DNA from: Erysipelotrichaceae bacterium 7770_A6
GTDB lineage: Bacteria > Bacillota_I > Bacilli_A > Erysipelotrichales > Erysipelotrichaceae
Assembly: GCA_014610835.1 (NCBI GenBank)
Contig: QQXM01000024.1
Coordinates: forward strand, 1 to 42,130
DNA length: 42,130 nt
Direction: 5' to 3'
The position numbers were made by a program, and so were the translations under genes. Positions 8,988 to 20,754 of this stretch are shown here, piece after piece (position 1 is the first letter of the stretch; every line of letters starts with the position of its first letter). The notes under the pieces are model-generated. The model did no database searches, was not told the origin of the DNA, and worked only from the letters and a program-made list of their open reading frames with translations.

Positions 8988-9388
8988 TTATTCTGAATAA
9001 TTTGTCAGCTCAATATGATGTTCTTCAATATATTGTTTTACAGTATCGCTACATAGAATATCTAATTCTTTAATTCTTTGAATGTTATAGCTAGACCATC
9101 GATACAGATCAAAATTCACAATTCCTACATGTACATAATGATGAGAATCAATATAATCTGGGTTTGTTAATGACGGGCAATTGGTAAGTGGTTTCCCTTA
9201 TATCAAATCCAAATGCAGTCCAACACCAATCCCAGGATTTTCTTTCGTCATAATAACTGCTTTCTGAATATATGCACTATTTACCAGTGCTGTTGTTAAT
9301 CTTAAAATTCCTTGTTGATAAGCAATTGCAATCGCTTCATTCACTCCCTTGTATATCCAAGGTCATCACAATTCATAATCACTTTCAT
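8988..9388 (-). pseudogene. ChbG/YdjC-type carbohydrate deacetylase, broken
   Basis: The stretch between the regulator and atpC holds a decayed gene on the minus strand. It starts with AGGAAA, a spacer and ATG at 9388, then MKVIMNCDDLGYTR, the metal-site motif of the YdjC/ChbG family. A lost base then shifts the frame; the continuation NEAIAIAYQQGILRLTTALV and NPGIGVGLHLDL is recognisable in the next frame. An in-frame TAA follows at the GKPL position, an internal part is missing, and the distal segments IDSHHYVHVG and RIKELDILCSDTVKQYIEEH remain. In this family the enzyme removes acetyl groups from chito-oligosaccharides. At least one frameshift, one stop and deletions make it non-functional. 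Confidence 0.75.
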
Positions 9389-9401
9389 AAACTTTCCTTT
9401 C

Positions 9402-9432
9402 AAAAAAAGATATACATATCGCTATGTATACC
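9402..9432 (-). terminator. Terminator of the atp operon
   Basis: Directly after the atpC stop, arms at 9423-9432 and 9409-9418 form a 10-bp stem (one G-U pair) around a GCGA tetraloop. Seven T follow on the minus strand (9402-9408). Confidence 0.9.
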
Positions 9433-12103
<2,671 letters not shown>

Positions 12104-12104
12104 A

Positions 12105-14168
<2,064 letters not shown>

Positions 14169-14179
<11 letters not shown>

Positions 14180-14684
14180 GGCTGTCAGCTTCCTTCACAA
14201 AATCCTGGATTGCCTTTCGATCAAGTTCTTCACCATTTTTAGAACCAATCAGCTTTTCAGCAGCATCCATAGCGACATTGACCATTTCTTTCTTCACAGA
14301 ATCAACCATCTTGAGACGATCATTTTCAATTGCTTCACGAGCCTTTGCTTTTTCTTCTTCAGCTTCTGCGCGTGCCTTATCAAGAATTGCCTGTTTTTCA
14401 CTATCCGCTTCTTTGACAGCAGCTTCTACAATTGCTTCTGATTTCTTTGCAGCCTCATTTAACTGATTCTTTGCGTTTTCGCGGTCACTCAAAGCATCCT
14501 GCTTTGCTTTTTCACTCGTTTCAAGATCGGACTGCATCTTATCTGCACGAGCATCTAACCAATTCTTTACAGATTTCCATAAGAATTTTTTCGCAAGCAA
14601 AAACAGAACTAATGTACTACATAGTTGGACTAAGACTGTCAGTAAATTAGGTATTAACTGACCAGTGATATCGACATCAATCAT
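14169..14684 (-). CDS. atpF: ATP synthase F0 b subunit
   Basis: A 171-residue stator subunit with one N-terminal membrane helix (about residues 10-30) and a long charged Ala/Glu/Lys-rich coiled coil that forms the peripheral stalk. KNWLDARADKMQSDLETSEKAK is typical of the segment just after the membrane. Lying between atpE and atpH is the standard position. It overlaps the atpH start by 11 bases. Confidence 0.95.
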
Positions 14685-14703
14685 TGCTTAAATTTCCTGT
14701 CGA

Positions 14704-14934
14704 TTAATATACAAACATCAGAAGGATGGCAACGAGCAGTCCATAAATAGCACATGTTTCAGAAAGTGCAATACCAAGAATCATAGTTGAACGAATCTTA
14801 GATTCTACTTCAGGATTCTTACCAATTGCATCACATGCGTGAGCAGCAACTTCACCTTCACCTCGACCTGTCATCATACCTGTCATGACAGCTAAACCTG
14901 CACCAATTGCAATCAAACCTTTATTGATATCCAT
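14704..14934 (-). CDS. atpE: ATP synthase F0 c subunit, two-carboxylate type
   Basis: A 76-residue hairpin of two membrane helices that forms the rotor ring. Helix 2 carries the ion-binding Glu59 in ALSETCAIY. Helix 1 has a second carboxylate, Glu26, in GRGEGE, at the position where sodium-type c subunits usually have Gln. Thr60 and Tyr64 sit at the places that help bind sodium in the Ilyobacter c-ring. Two carboxylates of this kind define the sodium-coupled c-ring type described from Fusobacterium nucleatum, so sodium coupling is the favoured inference. The loop KNPEVE between the helices contains Asn40-Pro41 instead of the common RQP. Confidence 0.95.
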   Translation of the reverse strand: MDINKGLIAIGAGLAVMTGMMTGRGEGEVAAHACDAIGKNPEVESKIRSTMILGIALSETCAIYGLLVAILLMFVY

Positions 14935-14954
14935 TTTAAGCTCCTCCTTATACT

Positions 14955-15668
14955 TTAAGCTTTGTCTTTATATTCTTCAGGAATATCATTCCCGATAAGA
15001 ACCACAGTTAATGTTACGAATACGAGTGTCTGAATAAATCCCGCAAATAAATCAAAATATGCATGCAGGATTGGTGTTAAGAATGGAGCAATAAAGTTAA
15101 ATACATTGCCATTCACACTCGTAAATAAACCAACGATAGAATTAGAGATCCATTGACAGAAACTATAAATCAACTGCATCATAATTCCGCCACACAGAAT
15201 ATTTCCAAATAAACGTAATGCCATAGAAACCATTGTTGAAAACTTACCAAAGATGTTCATTGGAAGCATAATTGGAATAGGTTCTAAGAATCCATGGAAA
15301 TACCCTTTGATTCCCTGGAACTTAAATTCAGCAGCCTGAATCAAAAGCCATGTAATGACTGACAACAACAACGTTACACTTAAATTTGATGTTGGAGATG
15401 AAAATCCAAATAATGAACAGACATTTGCGGTAAAGATATATGTCCATAACACAAGAATGTATGGTGTTAAGCTATCCGCATAATGTTTTCCAACAGAATC
15501 TTTGACTGTGTTATACACAGACTGTACGCCTAACAGTACTGGCAATAGAATTCCTTTTGGTTTTTCCATTGGATCTAAGGCATCGATTTTCTTAGATAAA
15601 ACTACGATTCCGCTTCCCAATACGATTGTTAAGAAAATAATTGTATAAACATCACTTTGTATTACCAT
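14955..15668 (-). CDS. atpB: ATP synthase F0 a subunit
   Basis: A 237-residue membrane protein with five to six helices. The essential stator arginine is in MVSMALRLFGNILCG, and a second conserved helix reads PILHAYFDLFAGFIQTLVFVTLT. It provides the ion half-channels next to the c-ring. It overlaps the upstream atpI-like gene by seven bases and precedes atpE by 20 bp. Confidence 0.96.
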   Translation of the reverse strand: MVIQSDVYTIIFLTIVLGSGIVVLSKKIDALDPMEKPKGILLPVLLGVQSVYNTVKDSVGKHYADSLTPYILVLWTYIFTANVCSLFGFSSPTSNLSVTLLLSVITWLLIQAAEFKFQGIKGYFHGFLEPIPIMLPMNIFGKFSTMVSMALRLFGNILCGGIMMQLIYSFCQWISNSIVGLFTSVNGNVFNFIAPFLTPILHAYFDLFAGFIQTLVFVTLTVVLIGNDIPEEYKDKA

Positions 15669-16015
15669 GTTTCCTCCTTTTTAGGAATTAACAAATCTAT
15701 ATATGTTACGAATTTGATCAGCAGCATTCCAACAGCACATGCAAATATATTGAATACATCTGGTAAGAATGCACAGACGAGAAGAACACCTGCCATCATT
15801 GCGAATGTGAATAGGAAATGACCAACTCCAGTATTTTTTGTCGATACTTTTGTATTCAATACACCATTCCAGAAAGACTCTAATCTTTTATAATGAATCA
15901 ACGCTTCTAGACTTCCAAGTAGAAATCCTAAAGAGATTCGATAATCAAATATGAGTGGAATGCACGTTCCAATGATCATGGCTGTATAAAAAAATTTCCA
16001 GGATCTCGAATTCAT
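15662..16015 (-). CDS. atpI: ATP synthase subunit I-like membrane protein
   Basis: A 117-residue protein with four membrane segments, at the head of the atp operon where AtpI, a c-ring assembly or magnesium-transport helper, is usually encoded. The sequence is weakly conserved in this family, so the identification rests on position, size and topology. GAGGTG lies five bases before the ATG. The upstream 60 bp contain a perfect TTGACA on the minus strand (16083-16088), but I see no clear -10 box at the right distance. Confidence 0.75.
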   Translation of the reverse strand: MNSRSWKFFYTAMIIGTCIPLIFDYRISLGFLLGSLEALIHYKRLESFWNGVLNTKVSTKNTGVGHFLFTFAMMAGVLLVCAFLPDVFNIFACAVGMLLIKFVTYIDLLIPKKEETW

Positions 16016-16079
16016 TTTTCACCTCACACGTTTTTATCTTATTTATTTTGAAATTTATTTTCAATCTACATGTAAGTGA

Positions 16080-16108
16080 TTGTGTCAAATTCTCAATTTC
16101 TTTATTAT
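16080..16108 (+). promoter_or_regulatory. Promoter for the 96-residue plus-strand gene
   Basis: TTGTGT (16080-16085), a 17-bp spacer and TATTAT (16103-16108) predict a start near 16115, only about three bases before the ATG at 16118. The -35 overlaps a minus-strand TTGACA that may serve the atp operon. Confidence 0.5.
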
Positions 16109-16117
16109 AGTTATATC

Positions 16118-16408
16118 ATGAATGAAAGCGATTTAAAACGAAAACAACTCATATCTTTAATAAAGAAATATGGATTTCCAGAAGAATTTGGCTGTATCCT
16201 TGCAGATGAGTTACATACAGAAAAGCAAATGAAAAGAATGATTGGGTATCTATTACAGGGAAAGCCTTCTAGAATTGAAGATATTGTAGATGAAATGCTC
16301 GCAATCAAATCTGATTTTGCCTCATATCGTCAAAAGAAAATCACAGAATATAACAATGCAAAATACAATGAACTATTAGCTAATGGATTGAATGATGACG
16401 AAAGCTAA
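16118..16408 (+). CDS. Hypothetical 96-residue protein
   Basis: A small, soluble, charged protein that I do not recognise. It begins MNESDLKRKQLISLIKKYGFPEEFG and ends in a helical, Lys/Asn-rich tail; no Cys pair, signal peptide or membrane helix is seen. It is the only plus-strand gene between the regulator at 8.2 kb and the small gene at 30.2 kb, and it sits divergently from the atp operon. No ribosome binding site precedes the ATG, and the predicted transcript starts about three bases upstream, so it may be read as a nearly leaderless mRNA. Its last 33 bases overlap the 3' end of acpS on the opposite strand. An earlier GTG at 16076 would add 14 residues but overlaps the promoter. Confidence 0.55.
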   Translation: MNESDLKRKQLISLIKKYGFPEEFGCILADELHTEKQMKRMIGYLLQGKPSRIEDIVDEMLAIKSDFASYRQKKITEYNNAKYNELLANGLNDDES

Positions 16409-16708
16409 TGCATAGTCTTGATCATGGGAAATAGAAATTTCTATTTCAGGGTGATCTTTGACATATGGTTTTCCGTTTGATGTATTCAAAATAGAATATG
16501 AAAGATATTCTTTATCTTGTGTTGCTTTAAAAATTGCTTCTTTACATGCAATTCTACCCGCAACAAATTCTTTCTTCCTTTTGTCTAAATGTATTTTCTC
16601 ATACATAACTCTTTCATCTTCTGTTAATACATAGTCAATGAAAGATTGCTTTAATACAACTCTAGGAATATATACAATGTCTGTTCCAACCATAACTATA
16701 GTATACAA
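16376..16708 (-). CDS. acpS: Holo-[acyl-carrier-protein] synthase
   Basis: A 110-residue phosphopantetheinyl transferase that loads the CoA-derived arm onto acyl carrier protein for fatty acid synthesis. It has the metal-binding VGTDIV opening, the FVAGRIACKEAIFKA motif and the SISHDQDYALAFVI end. I choose the TTG at 16708 because AGGAG lies eight bases before it and it supplies the full first beta strand (YTIVMVGTD); the ATG five codons later has no ribosome binding site. The AGGAG itself lies in the loop and stem of a hairpin after parB, so translation may be limited by RNA folding. The 3' end overlaps the convergent 96-residue gene. Confidence 0.9.
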   Translation of the reverse strand: MYTIVMVGTDIVYIPRVVLKQSFIDYVLTEDERVMYEKIHLDKRKKEFVAGRIACKEAIFKATQDKEYLSYSILNTSNGKPYVKDHPEIEISISHDQDYALAFVIIQSIS

Positions 16709-16738
16709 AAAGATAGCTCCTGTTTCATAGCTATCTTT
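16709..16738 (-). terminator. Hairpin between parB and acpS
   Basis: AAAGATAGCT (16709-16718) and AGCTATCTTT (16729-16738) form a perfect 10-bp stem with a 10-base loop. The minus-strand 3' arm runs into a T tract, so it should act as a terminator or attenuator for parB. The AGGAG for acpS straddles its loop and 3' arm. Confidence 0.7.
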
Positions 16739-16744
16739 GTTTAT

Positions 16745-17641
16745 TTATGACTGATGAATAGATTCATCCAGGCATCCAATCAATTCAAGAATACGATTCA
16801 GATCATCTGTATCATGATAAGAAATTGTAAAGCTCTTTTTAGAAAATACAACTTGTGTACCTAGCTTTTCAGATAATTGAATTTCAAGATCTCGAATCAT
16901 TGGATCTTTTTCTTTTTTCTTTGGTTTCTTCTGTCCTCCGCCATTCACATCACGAACATATGCTTCTACTTCTCTTACAGACATTTTATTTTTTTTGATT
17001 TTTTCTGCAGCCTCGTAGATTTCTTCTTCATCATTCAATGATAATAATGGACGAACATGAGACATCGTCAGTTGTTTATTTACAACCATGCTTTGTACAT
17101 CTTCTGGAAGTTTCAATAAACGCATGATATTTGCACAATACTCACGTGATTTTCCTACTCTTTCCGCAAGTTTTTCTTGTGTATAGCCTAATTTTTGAAT
17201 CAAAGATTCATATGCTGCTGCTTCTTCAATTGGATTTAAATCTTCACGCTGAACATTTTCAAGAATCGCAATTTCCATCATTTGTTCTTCTGTGAATTCT
17301 ACTTGAATGGCTGGGACAGTTTTTAATCCTGCCATTTTAGCAGCACGCAATCTTCTTTCACCTGTAATTAAATCATATCCAGATACACTTTTTCTAACAA
17401 GCAATGGTGTAAAGATGCCATGTGTTTTAATAGATTCACTTAATTCTTCCAATGCCTTTTTATCAAACTCTTTTCTTGGCTGATAAGGGTTTGGACGAAT
17501 TTCTTCAATTGGAAGTTCAACTTCTCTTCTACCTGGTGCTTCTGCTGCATTGTTTTGAATATCATCCAGATATTGTTCAACATCTTGACCAAAAATGGAA
17601 TTCAAGCCTTTTCCAAGACCTCTTTGCTTTGCTTTTGGCAT
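16745..17641 (-). CDS. parB: Chromosome partition protein ParB (Spo0J)
   Basis: A 298-residue ParB. The N-terminus MPKAKQRGLGKGLNSIFG is typical of ParB and resembles the ParA-stimulating segment. The CTP-binding domain has NPYQPRKEFD, LITGERRLRAAKMAGL and ILENVQREDLNPIEEA. A helix-turn-helix follows (KLAERVGKSREYCANIMRLLKLP), and the C-terminal domain serves dimerisation. It binds parS and spreads as a CTP-dependent clamp. Its likely targets are the two perfect parS sites at 28497 and 29930. It follows parA with a three-base gap. Confidence 0.95.
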   Translation of the reverse strand: MPKAKQRGLGKGLNSIFGQDVEQYLDDIQNNAAEAPGRREVELPIEEIRPNPYQPRKEFDKKALEELSESIKTHGIFTPLLVRKSVSGYDLITGERRLRAAKMAGLKTVPAIQVEFTEEQMMEIAILENVQREDLNPIEEAAAYESLIQKLGYTQEKLAERVGKSREYCANIMRLLKLPEDVQSMVVNKQLTMSHVRPLLSLNDEEEIYEAAEKIKKNKMSVREVEAYVRDVNGGGQKKPKKKEKDPMIRDLEIQLSEKLGTQVVFSKKSFTISYHDTDDLNRILELIGCLDESIHQS

Positions 17642-17644
17642 ATG

Positions 17645-18424
17645 TTACCTCCTTGCTTTATCGTTTTGTGTAATGACTTCTTTTACAAGCTGTGCGTATG
17701 CTTTGGCGCCTTCACTTCTTGTATCATACTCAAAAATTGTTTCTTCTTGAGATGGTGCTTCTGATAATCTTACATTTCTTGGAATATAACATTTATATAC
17801 TTTTTCTTTAAAATACTTTCTAACTTCCTGCTGCACTTCTACAGATAATTTTGTTCTGACATCAAACATTGTCAGCAAAACACCTTCAATAGATAATTCA
17901 GAATTAAATAATTTCTGAACAAGACGGATTGTAGATAATAACTGTGTTAAGCCTTCTAATGCAAAATATTCACACTGTACAGGAATCATTACAGAATCTG
18001 CTGCAGTTAAGGCATTTGTATTCAATAAGCCAAGTGCTGGTGGACAATCTATAATAATGTAGTCATAGCGATCTTTTACGACATCTAATTTATTCTTTAA
18101 AAGTTTTTCTCTTCCAACTTCATAATTTGCCATATCTACATCTGCACCAGACAAATCAATGGTTGAAGGAAGAACATCTAATGGTGGCATTTGTAATGTT
18201 ACTTTGACATCATCTACAGATTCATTTCCTAGAAGAACATCATATACAGATTGATCAAAACCAACTTTATTTGCTCCGATACCATGCGTTGCATTTCCCT
18301 GTGGATCAAAATCAACTAATAAAACTCTTTTTCCAACATATGCTAAACCAGCCGCAAGATTCATGGCTGTTGTTGTTTTTCCTACACCACCCTTTTGGTT
18401 GGCAATTGCAATAATCTTTCCCAT
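17645..18424 (-). CDS. parA: Chromosome partition ATPase ParA (Soj)
   Basis: A 259-residue ParA/MinD-type ATPase. The deviant Walker A is [12 protein letters not shown], Walker A' is [14 protein letters not shown], and Walker B is [13 protein letters not shown]. The start is the ATG at 18424 ([10 protein letters not shown]), eight bases after GAGG; a TTG two codons upstream would leave only two bases. In Bacillus, Soj acts with ParB in origin segregation and also regulates DnaA. It lies between noc and parB in one operon. Confidence 0.95.
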   Translation of the reverse strand: MGKIIAIANQKGGVGKTTTAMNLAAGLAYVGKRVLLVDFDPQGNATHGIGANKVGFDQSVYDVLLGNESVDDVKVTLQMPPLDVLPSTIDLSGADVDMANYEVGREKLLKNKLDVVKDRYDYIIIDCPPALGLLNTNALTAADSVMIPVQCEYFALEGLTQLLSTIRLVQKLFNSELSIEGVLLTMFDVRTKLSVEVQQEVRKYFKEKVYKCYIPRNVRLSEAPSQEETIFEYDTRSEGAKAYAQLVKEVITQNDKARR

Positions 18425-18435
18425 ATTCAATTCCT

Positions 18436-19245
18436 CTATTTCTTAGGAAACGAAATAATCATTTTTACCTGATCATCTGTTTCACTCGTATCTATTCTTA
18501 CTTCAATACCTAGCTTTTCAATCATTTTAATAGATTGATTTACTGTATTGATTCCAATCTGGATATTCTTTGAATATCCTTTTGTTTTCTGTCTAGCGTG
18601 TACCTTTTTAGGCTGATTGATGGATTCAATGTAGTTTTCTGTTTCTCTAACATTCAATCCCTTTTTTACGATATCTTTATATATACGTACTTGTTTTTCT
18701 TCTGGTGCACTTAATAATGCACGTGCATGTCTTTCTGTAATAACGCCATTGATCACACCATCCTGAATATCATCAGGCAAATTTAAAAGACGAATTTTAT
18801 TCGCAACTGCAGATTGTGATTTACCAATCTTCTTTGCAACCTGTTCTTGAGAAAGATGTGCTTGTTTCATGATCTGCACATAACTCTTAGCTTCTTCAAT
18901 GGCAGAAAGATCCTGTCTCTGTACATTTTCAATGAGTGCCATTTGTGCAGCTTCATCATCAGATGGTGTTAATACATAACAAGGAATTTCCTGAAATCCT
19001 GCTTTTCTACATGCACGGTATCTTCTTTCTCCAGCAATCAATTCAAAGCCATCATCCACTTTTCGAACTGTTAATGGCTGAATCAATCCATTCTGTTGAA
19101 TGGATTGTGATAGTTCATCTAATTTCTGTTCATCAAAATGAAGACGTGGCTGATAACGAGATGGCTGAATCTTTTCTACAGGAACGGAAATAATTGTATG
19201 TTGAATATTATTTTCCATAAATCTATCAAAAAAATTATTTTTCAT
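18436..19245 (-). CDS. noc: Nucleoid occlusion protein Noc (ParB paralogue)
   Basis: A 269-residue ParB-family protein directly upstream of parA, as in Bacillus, where Noc keeps division away from the nucleoid. It has [52 protein letters not shown] and a helix-turn-helix ([23 protein letters not shown]). The first ten residues, [10 protein letters not shown], could form the short amphipathic membrane-binding helix known for Noc. I did not find an obvious Noc-site-like palindrome in the window. It is assigned as Noc rather than a second ParB by position and N-terminus. Confidence 0.85.
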   Translation of the reverse strand: MKNNFFDRFMENNIQHTIISVPVEKIQPSRYQPRLHFDEQKLDELSQSIQQNGLIQPLTVRKVDDGFELIAGERRYRACRKAGFQEIPCYVLTPSDDEAAQMALIENVQRQDLSAIEEAKSYVQIMKQAHLSQEQVAKKIGKSQSAVANKIRLLNLPDDIQDGVINGVITERHARALLSAPEEKQVRIYKDIVKKGLNVRETENYIESINQPKKVHARQKTKGYSKNIQIGINTVNQSIKMIEKLGIEVRIDTSETDDQVKMIISFPKK

Positions 19246-19255
19246 AGCTTTTCTC

Positions 19256-19951
19256 CTATAGTGGCTTCTTCTTTATCTGTCCGTAGTTTCTTGGATATGC
19301 TGAAGGTGTTTTTTCAACCTTTTTAAATGTAAAGATCTCTCTAGGATCTCCATTCGTTAAAGCTGTTTCTTCTCTTTGATCAAGCTGCATTCCTAAAACA
19401 GAAATTGCATGTTTTGCTTCTAAAACTTCTTCATCTCCACGAGAACCTTTCATCGTCACAAAAGAACCACCAACTTTTACAAGTGGGCAGCATAGTTCAG
19501 AAAGTACTCTGAGGTTTGCTACGGCACGTGCTGTAACGACATCGTATTCTTCACGATGTTCTTTCACGTGTTCTTCACTTCTTTCGTTATATATTTTAAT
19601 ATTTGATAAATGTAATTGAGAAATAACTTCTTCTAAAAATTTACAACGTTTTCCTGTTGGTTCAATTAAAGATACTTCTAGATCTTTTCTCACAATTTTC
19701 CATACAACACCTGGAAAACCAGCTCCTGTGCCAACATCTGCTACTTTACCTTGAATAGAATCATTCAAAGGAAGAATGGAATCAAAAAAGTGCTTTTCAT
19801 ACACTTCTTCTCTTTCATCTATCGCAGTCAGATTCATTTTAGAATTCCATTCTTTTAAAAGCTTGGCATATATATCTAACTGTGTAATCATTTCCTCGGA
19901 AATCACTAAATTTCTTTTTTTACATTCATCAATAAATTTGTCAGGTGTCAT
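19256..19951 (-). CDS. rsmG: 16S rRNA (guanine-N7)-methyltransferase
   Basis: A 231-residue SAM-dependent methyltransferase (GidB) that modifies 16S rRNA near G527. It has KMNLTAIDEREEVYEKHFFDSI, the SAM motif VADVGTGAGFPGVVWKI, LIEPTGKRCKFLEEV and VVTARAVANL. It is the first gene of the rsmG-noc-parA-parB run, a common Firmicute cluster. The ATG at 19951 has GGAG 11 bases upstream. Its upstream region holds a cluster of DnaA-box-like sequences. Confidence 0.95.
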   Translation of the reverse strand: MTPDKFIDECKKRNLVISEEMITQLDIYAKLLKEWNSKMNLTAIDEREEVYEKHFFDSILPLNDSIQGKVADVGTGAGFPGVVWKIVRKDLEVSLIEPTGKRCKFLEEVISQLHLSNIKIYNERSEEHVKEHREEYDVVTARAVANLRVLSELCCPLVKVGGSFVTMKGSRGDEEVLEAKHAISVLGMQLDQREETALTNGDPREIFTFKKVEKTPSAYPRNYGQIKKKPL

Positions 19952-20011
19952 TGTATTTTTTACTCCATGGATAATTTTAGCAGACTGTTATAAAAATAAA
20001 AGATAAAAATA

Positions 20012-20112
20012 TGTGGAAAACTTTTTTCTCCACAATTTATAAAAGTGAAGTTTGAAATTTTCCACATTTTAAGCCATTTTATGTATTTGCGTTGAAAAAT
20101 AATTTTTCCACA
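20012..20112. promoter_or_regulatory. Cluster of four DnaA-box-like sequences
   Basis: Between the thyX-like gene and rsmG are TGTGGAAAA (20012-20020), TTCTCCACA (20026-20034), TTTTCCACA (20058-20066) and TTTTCCACA (20104-20112). Three match exactly the TTTTCCACA form that dominates the origin region of this window. The stretch contains no gene. It may be a secondary DnaA-binding locus or a DnaA-regulated promoter for rsmG-noc-parAB. Confidence 0.55.
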
Positions 20113-20115
20113 ATT

Positions 20116-20754
20116 TTATAATTCAATTTGTGTACCAGTAATAAATTCAGAATGAGGCAGTGTTTTTACCCATTCACAGAATGCTCTCCATTCTGGAAGA
20201 CGATGATCTTTTCTCTGGTTGTAGATTGTCTTTAATGCACGATAGTTTGTTGTCATCTTCGCAGTCAATCTAAATCCAGCTGGATTGGAATATAAAATTT
20301 CTAAATACATTTCATTTAATGTATTCATCATTTCAGATACATCTTTTCCTTCATTCTTGAAAGATGTCATTTGTGCCTGAAGCTCATTATATGCTTTTAC
20401 TTTTTCCTTCATGATTTCAACAATTCTGTTATCTACATAAGGAAGATATGCCTGGTCTAGATCAAACTTTGTAATGCGATGCATTGTTGACTGAGAAGAG
20501 ATAAAATTCAAAAACTTATAGCGTTCTGCTTCCACCCATGCCTTATTTGAAAATGTAAGATCAAATTGAACAATAATTCCTGTCATAAACTGATCATGAC
20601 CACTTCCTGCTTTTGAATTTGCTAATGAAAGTGTTGTTTTTGTCACTTCACTTGTAACGGCATTTGTATCAATTGCATAGGAATATTTAGCACCTTTAAC
20701 AGCTTCCTCAAATCCATATACATTTACATTACTTACTACATCTTCGTATCTCAT
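20116..20754 (-). CDS. ThyX-like protein without the ThyX signature
   Basis: A 212-residue protein that aligns over its length with flavin-dependent thymidylate synthase. GSGHDQFMTGIIVQFDLTF fits the GHETPFEH...F.F region, AERYKFLNFISSQSTMHRIT falls where the RHRxxSxNExSxRY signature should be, and MTTNYRALKTIYNQRKDHRLPEW fits the closing N.RSL..F..LR...AQ.E block. The RHR triad is missing and the helix after it has SSQSTMH instead, so dUMP or FAD binding may differ. It could be an uncharacterised paralogue, not a working thymidylate synthase. Its ATG overlaps the mnmG stop by four bases. Confidence 0.55.
   Translation of the reverse strand: MRYEDVVSNVNVYGFEEAVKGAKYSYAIDTNAVTSEVTKTTLSLANSKAGSGHDQFMTGIIVQFDLTFSNKAWVEAERYKFLNFISSQSTMHRITKFDLDQAYLPYVDNRIVEIMKEKVKAYNELQAQMTSFKNEGKDVSEMMNTLNEMYLEILYSNPAGFRLTAKMTTNYRALKTIYNQRKDHRLPEWRAFCEWVKTLPHSEFITGTQIEL

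Noticed and set aside
19562-19572. CACGTG-containing sequences in rsmG, gyrA (about 31648 and 32118) and parB as extra parS sites
   Set aside because: Only the central hexamer or one half matches; the full 16-bp palindrome is absent.
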